Virus record (IMG/VR): IMGVR_UViG_3300024359_000006
Coordinates: 1 to 64,000 of that record
Source of the DNA: a virus
Direction: 5' to 3' (one strand)
Length of the DNA stretch: 64,000 nucleotides
How positions within the stretch are numbered: position 1 is the first letter of the stretch; every line of letters begins with the position of its first letter. Shown here piece by piece: positions 1 to 7,311 of the stretch. Both the position numbers and the translations under genes were made by a program. The notes under the pieces are model-generated. The model worked only from the letters and a program-made list of their open reading frames with translations. It did no database searches and was not told where the DNA came from.

Positions 1-1
1 C

Positions 2-100
2 AATACTAATGTAGAAAACATTTCTGCAAAAATGACAAATGGTTTATTAATTATCGACTTTGGCGGCAAAACTGAATCTAAATCTATTACAATTAAGTAA
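2..100 (+). CDS. Small heat shock protein (Hsp20), 3' end only
   Basis: Only the last 32 codons are inside the window. The peptide has the pattern A-K-M-T-N-G-L-L-I-I-D-F followed by K-S-I-T-I-K at the end, which fits the last strands of an alpha-crystallin domain (A..ENGVL.I..P then K.I.I). Hsp20-type chaperones are known in T4-like marine phages, where they may protect folding of virion proteins. The gene is followed at once by an inverted repeat with a T run (118-156), a likely terminator. The call depends on a short stretch, so it is moderate. Confidence 0.55.
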   Translation, partial: NTNVENISAKMTNGLLIIDFGGKTESKSITIK

Positions 101-103
101 ATT

Positions 104-190
104 GTTAATAACTTTTGAAAAAAAGCGGTCCAGGATTTTCACGGGTCGCTTTTTTTGTTTATATTAGTATTATAATTAAAACTTAAAAAA
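104..190 (+). promoter_or_regulatory. Three-copy upstream element, copy 1
   Basis: It begins GTTAATAACTTTTG, has TTTTCACGGGTC in the middle and ends TATTATAATTAAAACTTAAA just before the ATG at 191. The same three blocks at almost the same spacing occur before 7312 and 62240. CACGGGTC sits 12 bases before TATATTAG, which is one base off the Bacteroidota -7 element TAnnTTTG, so the box would occupy the -33 position. Promoter function is an inference. Confidence 0.6.
118..156 (+). terminator. Rho-independent terminator after the Hsp20 gene
   Basis: A perfect 10-bp inverted repeat, AAAAAAAGCG at 118-127 and CGCTTTTTTT at 147-156, encloses a 19-base loop and ends in a T run. It lies inside the first copy of the three-copy upstream element, so the same bases may serve termination and promoter spacing. 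The loop is long for a terminator. Confidence 0.5.
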
Positions 191-370
191 ATGACAATAG
201 AAAAACAAGTACAAAAAAGCTGGAAAAACAAATCCGATTTAGATTGGGAATTATGTTGCACAATTAACTCAAAAAATCCATTAATTACATGGGGAGAATA
301 TTATGAACTAAATAAATTACATGTTGAATTTGAGATGGGTTGTGAGAATTTAGGTTATAAATTTGTATAA
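191..370 (+). CDS. Hypothetical protein, 59 aa
   Basis: A short ORF directly downstream of upstream-element copy 1, starting three bases after its conserved AAAACTTAAA end, which supports both the start and expression. The product is hydrophilic, with several Trp and a Cys pair (residues 21-22), and has no motif I recognise. It is followed one base later by another small ORF, so 191-1957 may be one transcription unit of accessory genes. Confidence 0.6.
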   Translation: MTIEKQVQKSWKNKSDLDWELCCTINSKNPLITWGEYYELNKLHVEFEMGCENLGYKFV

Positions 371-371
371 G

Positions 372-536
372 ATGACAAGATATACAGTACGCTTATTTAT
401 AAATGGTGAGATTATAGACTATTTAAATACAGATAATTGGGATTTAGCCCATGCAATAGAAAGAGAGTTAACAAATAAACACGGCAAAGACAACGTTTCA
501 TTATGCGATGCTGAAATAGAATGGATGGTAGGATAA
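372..536 (+). CDS. Hypothetical protein, 54 aa
   Basis: A 54-residue ORF starting one base after the previous stop. It reads as a compact alpha/beta peptide: a strand R-Y-T-V-R-L-F-I-N-G-E, then a helix around residues 24-38, then a short strand. No family is recognised. The tight spacing and continuous frame are the main evidence that it is real. Confidence 0.55.
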   Translation: MTRYTVRLFINGEIIDYLNTDNWDLAHAIERELTNKHGKDNVSLCDAEIEWMVG

Positions 537-546
537 TAAATAAAAT

Positions 547-780
547 ATGAGAATAGATTATAAAATATTAAAAAAGATAGAAAAAGAATACGGGTCTGAT
601 GATTTTCAAGTAGGCCCATCTACTGAAGGAATGTTTGGTAGCATTACACTTAGATTTGGATATTGGGGAAGAGTTCCTTTAGATTCTTTACAAAAGGCAA
701 TCGGAGACAGATATGTTGTTGAAGAAATAGAATATGATGATGAAGATACTGGTTGGCTATATCACTACATAATTAAATAG
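547..780 (+). CDS. Hypothetical protein, 77 aa
   Basis: A small acidic protein with no recognised domain. It alternates short strands (SITLRFGYWG, residues 32-41) with helices and ends in an acidic and aromatic stretch. It lies ten bases after the previous ORF in the same run of small genes. The function is unknown. Confidence 0.6.
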   Translation: MRIDYKILKKIEKEYGSDDFQVGPSTEGMFGSITLRFGYWGRVPLDSLQKAIGDRYVVEEIEYDDEDTGWLYHYIIK

Positions 781-794
781 ATAAATATAATATT

Positions 795-1148
795 ATGAAA
801 GATTATTTTGACAACGAGGATTATGATGATTTGTTTGATGATGAAAACAATAATCGTAGAGGAAGTGAATCATTTAATAGTTTAGATGATTTTAACGAAG
901 CTGATTTTAAAGATTTAATTGAAAAATTAAAAAGGGTTAGAGAAGAACAATTAATTATGGAAAACTATAACAACATTGTAAAACAAGGAGTAGACGTTGA
1001 AGGTATTGCCGAATATGGTGAAGATAATTTAAATAGACTAAAACAGACTCTTGATATTATGATTGAGTTTTTTGAAGATAGAGAAGATTATGAAAAATGC
1101 CATGATGTTAAATTATTTTCAGATCAAATAAAAGAAATTGAATTTTGA
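795..1148 (+). CDS. UVR-like hairpin protein A, 117 aa
   Basis: The first 30 residues are extremely acidic (D/E/N). The C-terminal ~35 residues form a predicted helical hairpin with the pattern L..hI.FFEDRE-DYEKCHDVK. The same pattern ends the proteins at 2773-3036 and 3295-3561, so the three are paralogues in this part. It resembles the UVR motif of UvrB/UvrC (..DYEKAA.LRD.I) with Cys in place of Ala. The UVR link is an inference. The stop overlaps the TTG start of the next gene. Confidence 0.6.
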   Translation: MKDYFDNEDYDDLFDDENNNRRGSESFNSLDDFNEADFKDLIEKLKRVREEQLIMENYNNIVKQGVDVEGIAEYGEDNLNRLKQTLDIMIEFFEDREDYEKCHDVKLFSDQIKEIEF

Positions 1149-1465
1149 AAACAATAAAAACATTTGAAAGTTTTATTTCTGAAAAGAAAAAGAATAACAC
1201 TACTACTAAAATAAAAGCTGTAACTAAAAAACAGAAAAAAGCAGTTAAAAAAGTTAAGAAGTTTTTAAAGAAAGATAAAAAAATAACCAGCGACGTTAAA
1301 GATGGTAAAGCAGATAGTTCTGATAAAATGAGAAGTATGTTATTTAAATTACAGGCTAAGGGCGCGAAGGTTGATGTGCAAAAGACTGATTTAAAAAAGA
1401 AAGAATTAGAAGTTAGATCTAAATTAGATACTATTAGAAAATCTAAAAAGAAAGAAGACGAATGA
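1145..1465 (+). CDS. Lys-rich protein with T4 internal-protein-like N-terminus, 106 aa
   Basis: The start is a TTG that overlaps the previous TGA stop (TTGA). It is preferred because the resulting N-terminus, M-K-T-I-K-T-F-E-S-F-I-S-E, matches the tag found on many proteins at 52-64 kb and the T4 IPI/II/III capsid-targeting peptide (MKTYQEFIAE). The rest is very basic, with about a third Lys, and contains no hydrophobic segment, which fits a DNA-associated internal virion protein. Cleavage after SE (residue 13) would be expected by analogy. Packaging is inferred. Confidence 0.6.
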   Translation: MKTIKTFESFISEKKKNNTTTKIKAVTKKQKKAVKKVKKFLKKDKKITSDVKDGKADSSDKMRSMLFKLQAKGAKVDVQKTDLKKKELEVRSKLDTIRKSKKKEDE

Positions 1466-1746
1466 AATATGTAAAAACATATAACGTGTTTGAACATCAA
1501 GGAACTGGTGATTCTACAGGTGAAGATTCTAACTTATATAACATTAGGAATTTTAGAGGTACTATAAAGGACTTTGATGCATATTTTAAATCAAAGATGG
1601 GTGAAACAAATCCATATAAAGATAATATAAAAGTAGAAGGGCCACAAATAGATAGTCCACATGAAGGAGAAAAGGATAATAGTTTGCCTTACCAAGATTT
1701 TCAAAATGGAAAGTCAGACCTAGTAAAAAACAGATATGGAAAATAA
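1462..1746 (+). CDS. Hypothetical protein, 94 aa, possible degenerate capsid tag
   Basis: The ATG overlaps the previous stop (ATGA). The N-terminus M-K-Y-V-K-T-Y-N-V-F-E resembles the internal-protein tag of neighbouring genes but lacks the final I-x-E. The remainder is hydrophilic and rich in Asp, Gly, Pro and Lys, probably mostly disordered. No domain is recognised. Its position next to another tagged gene suggests a virion protein. Confidence 0.5.
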   Translation: MKYVKTYNVFEHQGTGDSTGEDSNLYNIRNFRGTIKDFDAYFKSKMGETNPYKDNIKVEGPQIDSPHEGEKDNSLPYQDFQNGKSDLVKNRYGK

Positions 1747-1957
1747 TAGACTTACACAAGATCTTTTAAAACAATTAAAGAGAATTGCAGATGCTCTTGA
1801 AAAAGGGAACGTATTAACCGAAGCACAAAATAAAAAATCTGAAAAGTTTAATAAGGTGCAAGAAAAGAAGGCAACTTTAGAATTAAAAGATATTCAAGAA
1901 AAAAGAAAAGTAGGCCAAGTTACTGAGATTATTAATAAGAAACTTGATCAATCATAG
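1736..1957 (+). CDS. Small coiled-coil protein, 73 aa
   Basis: Overlaps the previous gene by 11 bases. The whole protein is helical and charged, with a heptad-like Leu/Ile spacing in residues 5-25 and again around 45-70. No family is recognised. It is translationally linked to its neighbours and lies just before the DnaJ-like gene. Confidence 0.55.
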   Translation: MENNRLTQDLLKQLKRIADALEKGNVLTEAQNKKSEKFNKVQEKKATLELKDIQEKRKVGQVTEIINKKLDQS

Positions 1958-1960
1958 GAG

Positions 1961-2776
1961 ATGAACTACTACAACGTATTAGGCGTAGATAAAGGGGCAT
2001 CTGATTCTGAAATAAAGAAAGCATATCGTAAAAAAGCAAAGGAGTATCATCCTGATAAAAACGGCGACTCAGAAAAGTTTAAGGAAGTTAGTGAAGCTTA
2101 TGATGTTTTAGGAGATAAAACTAAGAAGCAAAACTATGATCAATTTGGAGATCCTAAGGGAAGTCCATTTAGTGGAAGGAATCCCTTTGGAGGTAATGGT
2201 GGAAATCCCTTTGGTGGCAGTGGAGACTTTGCAGATATGTTTAATGACATATTTGGAAATAGAAGACAGGCTAAAGGCCAAGACTTTAGAGTTAATATGA
2301 CTATTAGTTTTAATGAAGCCTTTCATGGTTGTCGTAAAGAATTTTCAGTAAATGGACAAAGGCTTGCTATGAATTTTAAACCTGGTATGTTTACTGGTCA
2401 AACATTTAGAATTAATGACAAAGGAGGCACTAACCCCTATAACCCTGATGGTCCTAGAGGGGATGTTATCATAAATGTATCTGTTATACAAGATTCTAGA
2501 TTTGTGTTACAAGGAAGTGATATCTGGACTGAATTAACTCTCAACTGGTGGGACATAATGTTAGGTTGTAAAAGAGAAGTTGAAACACCTGATGGCAAAG
2601 TCTTACTTAAAATTCCAGAAAACACATATCCTGGCAGGGTACTGAGGATAGTTGACAAAGGTTTCCCGATATATAATACAACAAACAGAGGAAGTTTGCT
2701 TTGTAGAATTAATGGTAAATGGCCAAAACTTACAGAGGAACAACTTGAACATGTTAAAAAAATAAAAGTAAAATGA
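1961..2776 (+). CDS. DnaJ-like co-chaperone (type II Hsp40, CbpA-like)
   Basis: Residues 2-64 are a J domain with the diagnostic H-P-D at 30-32 between helices II and III. A Gly/Phe-rich linker follows (residues 63-95), then a DnaJ C-terminal substrate-binding region (about 110-265). The CxxCxGxG zinc-finger repeats of type I DnaJ are absent. At 271 aa it is about the length of CbpA-type proteins. J proteins stimulate DnaK ATPase, so this one could redirect host DnaK to phage proteins. An Hsp20 gene ends at base 100, so two chaperone genes lie near each other. Its stop overlaps the next start (ATGA). Confidence 0.9.
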   Translation: MNYYNVLGVDKGASDSEIKKAYRKKAKEYHPDKNGDSEKFKEVSEAYDVLGDKTKKQNYDQFGDPKGSPFSGRNPFGGNGGNPFGGSGDFADMFNDIFGNRRQAKGQDFRVNMTISFNEAFHGCRKEFSVNGQRLAMNFKPGMFTGQTFRINDKGGTNPYNPDGPRGDVIINVSVIQDSRFVLQGSDIWTELTLNWWDIMLGCKREVETPDGKVLLKIPENTYPGRVLRIVDKGFPIYNTTNRGSLLCRINGKWPKLTEEQLEHVKKIKVK

Positions 2777-3036
2777 TAGGCGAAAGTCCACTTGGTGAAT
2801 TTAATGATTTTGAAATGTTTCTAAATATGTTAGTAACTAAACCAATTAATCCTGGTCACGTCTATGAAATGATTTATGATGCTTTAATAAAAGATACTTC
2901 ATATGCAATATATGGAGGTTATCCAAAGGATTTAAAATTAAAAGCCTTAGATTCTTTAATTAATTGGTTTGAATTAACTGAAGAATTTGAAAAGTGTAAA
3001 GAAGTAAAAACTATAAAAGACAAGATATGCTCATAG
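2773..3036 (+). CDS. UVR-like hairpin protein B, 87 aa
   Basis: Starts inside the stop codon of the DnaJ-like gene. The N-terminal half is unrelated to the other two members. The C-terminal half carries the shared pattern [18 protein letters not shown], a helical hairpin like the UVR motif. Coupling to a J-domain protein could hint at a protein-binding role, but nothing in the sequence proves it. Confidence 0.6.
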   Translation: MIGESPLGEFNDFEMFLNMLVTKPINPGHVYEMIYDALIKDTSYAIYGGYPKDLKLKALDSLINWFELTEEFEKCKEVKTIKDKICS

Positions 3037-3218
3037 TAAATGTAAAGAAAGATATAGAAAAGGCGTTAAAGCAATATAAAAGAAAAGTGTTTAAAACTAA
3101 ACAATCTAAGAAAGTTAGTGCAAGAAGACACCATACTAAAAAATCAGTACTCCGTAGAGAGGAAGTCAAACATGCCCAATACGTTGAAAGAATGTATGGG
3201 AATAAAAATAATGACTAA
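3027..3218 (+). CDS. Small basic protein, 63 aa
   Basis: Overlaps the previous gene by ten bases. It is strongly basic (KRKVFKTKQSKK, SARRHHTKK) with no hydrophobic segment, consistent with nucleic-acid binding. No family is recognised. It is followed by a 76-base gap that ends in a variant of the GATATATAA-type motif (GAATATATAAATA from 3270) before the next gene. Confidence 0.55.
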   Translation: MLIVNVKKDIEKALKQYKRKVFKTKQSKKVSARRHHTKKSVLRREEVKHAQYVERMYGNKNND

Positions 3219-3294
3219 TAATATAATCTATTTTTTTTATTAAACAAGGCTGCCAATAAAAGGTGGTTGGAATATATAAATAAAAGTAAGTAAA

Positions 3295-3561
3295 ATGGCG
3301 ATGGAAGGATATTTATCCAGTGAGGATCACGACAAATTAATGGAAGAGTCATATGAACTGTTAAGTAAAAACCATACTAAATCAGTTAATAGATTCATTG
3401 TATATAAAGAAGGAAGCCAGAGTGTTGAGGTACCACATGGTATTGGTCAACGTTCTAAATACATTGACTTGCTTATTAAACACTTTGAAGAAAAAGAGGA
3501 ATATGAGAAGTGTACAAATCTACAAGAACTTAAAGAGCTTGTTATTATGGCAGGTGACTAA
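3295..3561 (+). CDS. UVR-like hairpin protein C, 88 aa
   Basis: Third member of the small family. The C-terminal part reads I-D-L-L-I-K-H-F-E-E-K-E-E-Y-E-K-C, the closest of the three to a UVR-type hairpin. The N-terminus is helical and acidic. A GAATATATAAATA sequence about 20 bases upstream may be its promoter. An overlapping ORF in another frame (3398-3607) is a shadow. The function is unknown. Confidence 0.6.
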   Translation: MAMEGYLSSEDHDKLMEESYELLSKNHTKSVNRFIVYKEGSQSVEVPHGIGQRSKYIDLLIKHFEEKEEYEKCTNLQELKELVIMAGD

Positions 3562-3576
3562 AAAATACCACAATAG

Positions 3577-4269
3577 ATGCAAAAAAGACAAAATGGAAAC
3601 TCGTTAAAAAAACACATTCAAGAGTCGCTAAAGCGAGTACAGCTTAGACAATCACAACAAGAATATGTAAGAACAGTTAATGAAAATCAAATTATATTTT
3701 GTCACGGCCCTGCCGGAACCTCAAAAACCTTTACAGCATGTTATATTGGACTTAAAATGTTTAGTGAAAAACAAATTAAGAGACTTGTACTTTGTAGACC
3801 AATGGTTGAAAGTAGCGAGAAACTTGGATTCTTACCAGGTGTATTAGAAGAAAAGATCTCACCATATTTAAAATCTTATAAATCTAATATTGAAAAAATC
3901 ATAGGTTCTGAAATGACTGAACTTATGTTTGAAAAGAATTTTATTACATTTGAACCACTTGCATATATGAGAGGAGATACCTATGATGATGCATTAATGA
4001 TTCTTGATGAGGCGCAAAATGCTGAAATGAAAAGCTTAATGCTATTTATAACAAGAATGGGTAAATCTAGTAAATCAATTGTAGCTGGTGATATTAACCA
4101 ATATGACATTCAAAAAAATAAAGTTAGTATGCCAAAGTTTTATGAAATAATTAAAACTACTAAAGGTGTCAATGAACATGTCTTCACAGAAAAAGATATT
4201 GTTAGAGCCAAGATTCTTATTGATATTGTTAAGAAGTATGATGCATGGCGAGATAACGAAGGCAGATAA
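3577..4269 (+). CDS. phoH: PhoH-like ATPase
   Basis: A P-loop NTPase with Walker A GPAGTSKT at residues 44-51, the PhoH signature around LVLCRPMVESSEKLGFLPG (70-88) and Walker B MILDEAQNAE (141-150). The N-terminal 40 residues are a short helical extension. The length (230 aa) is normal for a single-domain PhoH. PhoH-like genes are very common in marine T4-like phages; roles in RNA metabolism and phosphate stress have been proposed but are not settled. It precedes RNase HII, so a nucleic-acid role is plausible. Confidence 0.9.
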   Translation: MQKRQNGNSLKKHIQESLKRVQLRQSQQEYVRTVNENQIIFCHGPAGTSKTFTACYIGLKMFSEKQIKRLVLCRPMVESSEKLGFLPGVLEEKISPYLKSYKSNIEKIIGSEMTELMFEKNFITFEPLAYMRGDTYDDALMILDEAQNAEMKSLMLFITRMGKSSKSIVAGDINQYDIQKNKVSMPKFYEIIKTTKGVNEHVFTEKDIVRAKILIDIVKKYDAWRDNEGR

Positions 4270-4299
4270 ACATTTTTCATTTTCTTCATATAATAACAT

Positions 4300-4932
4300 A
4301 TGAATAAAGCAAAACACATTATTTTAAAATCTTACATGAACAAAGAACTTGTTGAGGTAGGATTAGATGAAGCGGGAAGAGGAGCATTGGCTGGACCAGT
4401 TGTGGTTGCAGGTGTTATAATGCCAAAAGGATTTACACATCCATTAATTAAAGATTCTAAATTATTAAACGAAGGTCAAAGACGAGAGGCAAGGGCATTG
4501 GTGTTAGATAATGCAATTTCATATTCAATTAAAGCAGTTGATGTAGATTATATTGAAAAAACAAATATTTTAAAAGCTACATTATTTGGAATGAAAGAAT
4601 GTTTAGATGGAATTAAAATAAAAGGAGATCAATTTGATTTTATTCTTGTAGATGGAGATCAATTTCATGGATGGAACGGGCTTCCATTCGAAACAGTAGT
4701 CGGCGGTGATAATAAATACACATCAATTGCTGCAGCTTCTATACTTGCAAAAACAAGTAGAGATTTAATTATGAAAAAATTAAACGAAGGCCATGAACAA
4801 TATGGTTGGAATTCCAATAAAGGTTATGGAACAAGTGCACATCGAAATGCAATTAAACAGGATGGAGCAACTGAACATCATAGAATGAGTTTTATAAGTC
4901 ACATGCTAACCTCAACCTCGAGTTTGTTTTGA
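4300..4932 (+). CDS. rnhB: Ribonuclease HII
   Basis: Residues 21-28 read G-L-D-E-A-G-R-G, the first catalytic block of RNase HII (D23, E24). A second acidic residue lies in LVDGD (D118), and a conserved block TSIAAASILAKTSRD follows (141-155). The enzyme cuts RNA in RNA:DNA hybrids and could remove primers, replacing the T4 Rnh 5'-nuclease role. It is 210 aa, typical for the family. Its TGA overlaps the TTG start of the next gene. Confidence 0.92.
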   Translation: MNKAKHIILKSYMNKELVEVGLDEAGRGALAGPVVVAGVIMPKGFTHPLIKDSKLLNEGQRREARALVLDNAISYSIKAVDVDYIEKTNILKATLFGMKECLDGIKIKGDQFDFILVDGDQFHGWNGLPFETVVGGDNKYTSIAAASILAKTSRDLIMKKLNEGHEQYGWNSNKGYGTSAHRNAIKQDGATEHHRMSFISHMLTSTSSLF

Positions 4933-5273
4933 AAAACTTATTAATAGGCATAGGGCTTTATACTTTATCACAGTCACTTGTTTGGTTTCAATCAAATGGT
5001 CAATTTATATGGCCATTCTTTAAGAAAAATACTTGGCTTATTGCCTTACTAGGAAGTGGTATTGCATATATGTTTATTAAAGGAACTGGTTATATAGCAG
5101 CACATTACGATGGGCAAATTTGGCCAGGAAGATTTATAGGATTTTCAATAGGTATGGTAACTTATTCAATATTTACATATTTTATCATGGGAGAAGGAAT
5201 GAATTTAAAGACAACAATTTGTTTAATGTTAGCACTTTGTATATTATTAATACAATTATTTTGGAAAATATGA
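4929..5273 (+). CDS. Small membrane protein, 114 aa
   Basis: Read from a TTG overlapping the previous stop (TTGA). Four hydrophobic segments are visible, roughly residues 4-20, 36-56, 64-85 and 92-112, so it is probably a four-helix inner-membrane protein. No family is recognised. Holin is possible but unsupported, as it lies far from any lysis gene. It ends in ATGA with the next gene. Confidence 0.6.
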   Translation: MKNLLIGIGLYTLSQSLVWFQSNGQFIWPFFKKNTWLIALLGSGIAYMFIKGTGYIAAHYDGQIWPGRFIGFSIGMVTYSIFTYFIMGEGMNLKTTICLMLALCILLIQLFWKI

Positions 5274-5500
5274 GAGAAACAAAACCCGACGTCGTAGTCG
5301 TTTGGAGAAAAAGCGATAGATCAGCAAAAAGATATATGACAATTTTTAAAGACGTTAAAGTAGATGATGTCTTAGAAGAAAAAAGAAAACCTTTATTAGA
5401 TAATAGCTATGTAATGGATGAGGTTGGAGTTGGCAGTTCATTTATAGATACTTGGCAACATAAATATAAAATTAATAAATATAATACAGTAAAAAAATAA
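5270..5500 (+). CDS. Hypothetical protein, 76 aa
   Basis: Start chosen at 5270, where the ATG overlaps the stop of the membrane protein (ATGA). A longer in-frame start at 5120 would overlap it by 150 bases and is unlikely. The product is basic at its N-terminus (VVVVWRKSDRSAKR) with an acidic middle. No domain is recognised. Confidence 0.55.
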   Translation: MRETKPDVVVVWRKSDRSAKRYMTIFKDVKVDDVLEEKRKPLLDNSYVMDEVGVGSSFIDTWQHKYKINKYNTVKK

Positions 5501-5506
5501 ATTAAT

Positions 5507-5827
5507 ATGCATCCAATAGATTTAAATTACGTTAGTCATGAAACTAGACACATTGATGAAATGGAAATTAGAGTAAATGAACTAAAAGAAGATAAAAAGA
5601 AATATGTAAAGAATCTTGAAGTAAGATTTAGAAAAAACTGTTCTTTAGAAGAAGCACAACGTAGATTAAAAGATCATCTCGATAGAAATCCAAAGGGATT
5701 GGAAATGAAAAAACTCAAATCAATGGATTCTACTTTACATCATGTTATTAAGCAATTAGATATTAGAAAAGAAAAACTGGAAAAATTCTGTAATGAGAGA
5801 ACGATTGAAGGAGAAAGTAATTCTTAA
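5507..5827 (+). CDS. Coiled-coil protein, 106 aa
   Basis: A highly charged, almost fully helical protein with two long helices, about residues 10-60 and 68-100, that probably form an antiparallel hairpin. No known family. It overlaps the next gene by 35 bases. Confidence 0.55.
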   Translation: MHPIDLNYVSHETRHIDEMEIRVNELKEDKKKYVKNLEVRFRKNCSLEEAQRRLKDHLDRNPKGLEMKKLKSMDSTLHHVIKQLDIRKEKLEKFCNERTIEGESNS

Positions 5828-6026
5828 TGACCTTTTAAATGAGTTACAGTTCGTAAGAAGAGTAATTCAAAGTTGTAAAACAGGGCACCAATTAGAAATT
5901 GCGATTGATTGGATGAATCGCTGGAAACATAGTCGTAAAAAATGGATCGAATCTAAAAGGATGCCATATTTATTAAAAGAGTTTGAAAGTATTGAATTCT
6001 TTAAAGAAATAAACAATTTGCAATAA
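5793..6026 (+). CDS. Hypothetical helical protein, 77 aa
   Basis: The ATG lies 35 bases inside the previous gene. No other ATG follows before I-D-W-M near residue 42, so the early start is kept. The protein is helical and basic, with W-M-N-R-W-K-H-S-R-K-K-W in the middle. The function is unknown. Confidence 0.5.
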   Translation: MRERLKEKVILNDLLNELQFVRRVIQSCKTGHQLEIAIDWMNRWKHSRKKWIESKRMPYLLKEFESIEFFKEINNLQ

Positions 6027-6042
6027 TTTCATATAAAATTAA

Positions 6043-6267
6043 ATGTTACAAGCAATCTCAATATATTTACTAATCGGAATCTTAATTAACTTATTAGTAG
6101 ATTTAATGTATGATTGGATTGGTAGGAGTAACATTGACACTAAATTAATAGACACTAACATGAGTAATGAAAAATGGGATAACTTTACAAAGGTAGTAGT
6201 TACTTTATTATGGCCAATATGTATTGTTTATGTGATAATTCAAATTTTTAACGAATATACAAAATGA
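6043..6267 (+). CDS. Small membrane protein, 74 aa
   Basis: Two hydrophobic segments, residues 3-20 and about 49-68, flank a polar loop, suggesting a two-helix membrane protein. Its stop overlaps the start of the UV endonuclease gene (ATGA). No family is recognised. Confidence 0.6.
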   Translation: MLQAISIYLLIGILINLLVDLMYDWIGRSNIDTKLIDTNMSNEKWDNFTKVVVTLLWPICIVYVIIQIFNEYTK

Positions 6268-7214
6268 CAAATTACGGATATTGTTGTATCAACAAAACAC
6301 TTGCCGAACAAGATATTAAAGTCGGCAGAAAAATGATTAAAAAAACCTTTACTGAAAGAGGTATTGAATATGCAGGTCAACTTGCACTCTTAAATGTAAG
6401 TGATATGTGTAAGATTATTAAATGGAATAATGAAAATGGCATTAAACTTTATCGTATGTCTTCAAGTATGTTTCCATGGTCCACTGAATATGATTTAAAA
6501 GATCTTCCTACATATAATAGAATTAAAGTATTATTACAAGGCGCAGGTCACATGGCTATTGAAGGTGGTCAAAGACTTACATTCCATCCTGGTCATTTTT
6601 GTGTATTGGCTAGCATGACTCCTAGGGTAGTATCTTCTGCGATACATGAATTAAATCAACATGGCGAAATCATGGACCTCATGGGTCTCCCAAGAAATCC
6701 TAACGCACCTATCAATATACATGTCAATACAACAATGGGTGGCAAGAAAGAAAGTATGGAAAGGTTCTGTAAAATATTTAAAACACTAGATGAAAGCGTA
6801 AGATGTAGACTTGTTGTAGAAAATGATGACAAGAAAGCACAATACAGTGTAAAAGATTTGAAAGAAGGAATTTCAGATGTGATTGGATGTCCAGTTATGT
6901 TTGATTATCACCATCATTGGTGTTATGAAGATCCAATGCCAGTCAAAGAAGCATTTGAACTTGCAAGATCAACATGGCCAGTAGGAACTAAACAATGTAC
7001 ACACTACAGTTCATGTAAACAAATACATGAAGATAGTTCAGTTATGAATAGAGCACATGCTGATTATATTTATGAAACTATTCCAACATTTGGTTATGAT
7101 GTAGACGTGGAATTAGAAGCTAAGGCTAAAGAACTTGCATTAATTAAATACTTAGAAGATTTAGCCCATAAAAAATTTTATGAGACTAATACTGGTCAAA
7201 CCATGGTTGTTTAA
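6264..7214 (+). CDS. uvsE: UV DNA damage endonuclease (UvsE/UVDE family)
   Basis: The N-terminus NYGYCCIN and the metal-binding blocks of this TIM-barrel family are present: HPGH (108-111), IHVN (152-155), VENDD (185-189), DYHHHW (214-219), THYS (246-249) and HAD (265-267). The enzyme nicks DNA next to UV photoproducts and starts excision repair without UvrABC. At 316 aa it has normal length. T4 uses DenV for this job, so this is a functional replacement suited to sunlit water. The gene is the last before the second three-copy element. Confidence 0.93.
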   Translation: MTNYGYCCINKTLAEQDIKVGRKMIKKTFTERGIEYAGQLALLNVSDMCKIIKWNNENGIKLYRMSSSMFPWSTEYDLKDLPTYNRIKVLLQGAGHMAIEGGQRLTFHPGHFCVLASMTPRVVSSAIHELNQHGEIMDLMGLPRNPNAPINIHVNTTMGGKKESMERFCKIFKTLDESVRCRLVVENDDKKAQYSVKDLKEGISDVIGCPVMFDYHHHWCYEDPMPVKEAFELARSTWPVGTKQCTHYSSCKQIHEDSSVMNRAHADYIYETIPTFGYDVDVELEAKAKELALIKYLEDLAHKKFYETNTGQTMVV

Positions 7215-7222
7215 TTAAAATT

Positions 7223-7311
7223 GTTAATAACTTTTGAAAAAAAGTGTTAAAAAGTTTTCACGGGTCAAAGATTATAGTTATATTAGTATTATAATTAAAA
7301 CTTAAAAAAAC
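7223..7311 (+). promoter_or_regulatory. Three-copy upstream element, copy 2
   Basis: Shares GTTAATAACTTTTGAAAAAAA with copy 1, TTTTCACGGGTC with both other copies and AAAGATTATAGT with copy 3, and ends in the common AAAACTTAAA before the start at 7312. Unlike copy 1 it has no terminator stem, which shows that the conserved blocks are not simply a terminator. Confidence 0.65.

Noticed and set aside
1961-1963. AGGAG before the DnaJ-like start as proof of Shine-Dalgarno use
   Set aside because: It lies only one base from the ATG, and most other starts have no such sequence.
3398-3607. 69-codon + strand ORF overlapping 3295-3561 and the PhoH gene
   Set aside because: It lies in another frame of two better-supported genes and has no recognisable feature.
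4929-5273. Four-helix membrane protein as holin
   Set aside because: It lies between RNase HII and small unknown genes, with no endolysin or spanin nearby.
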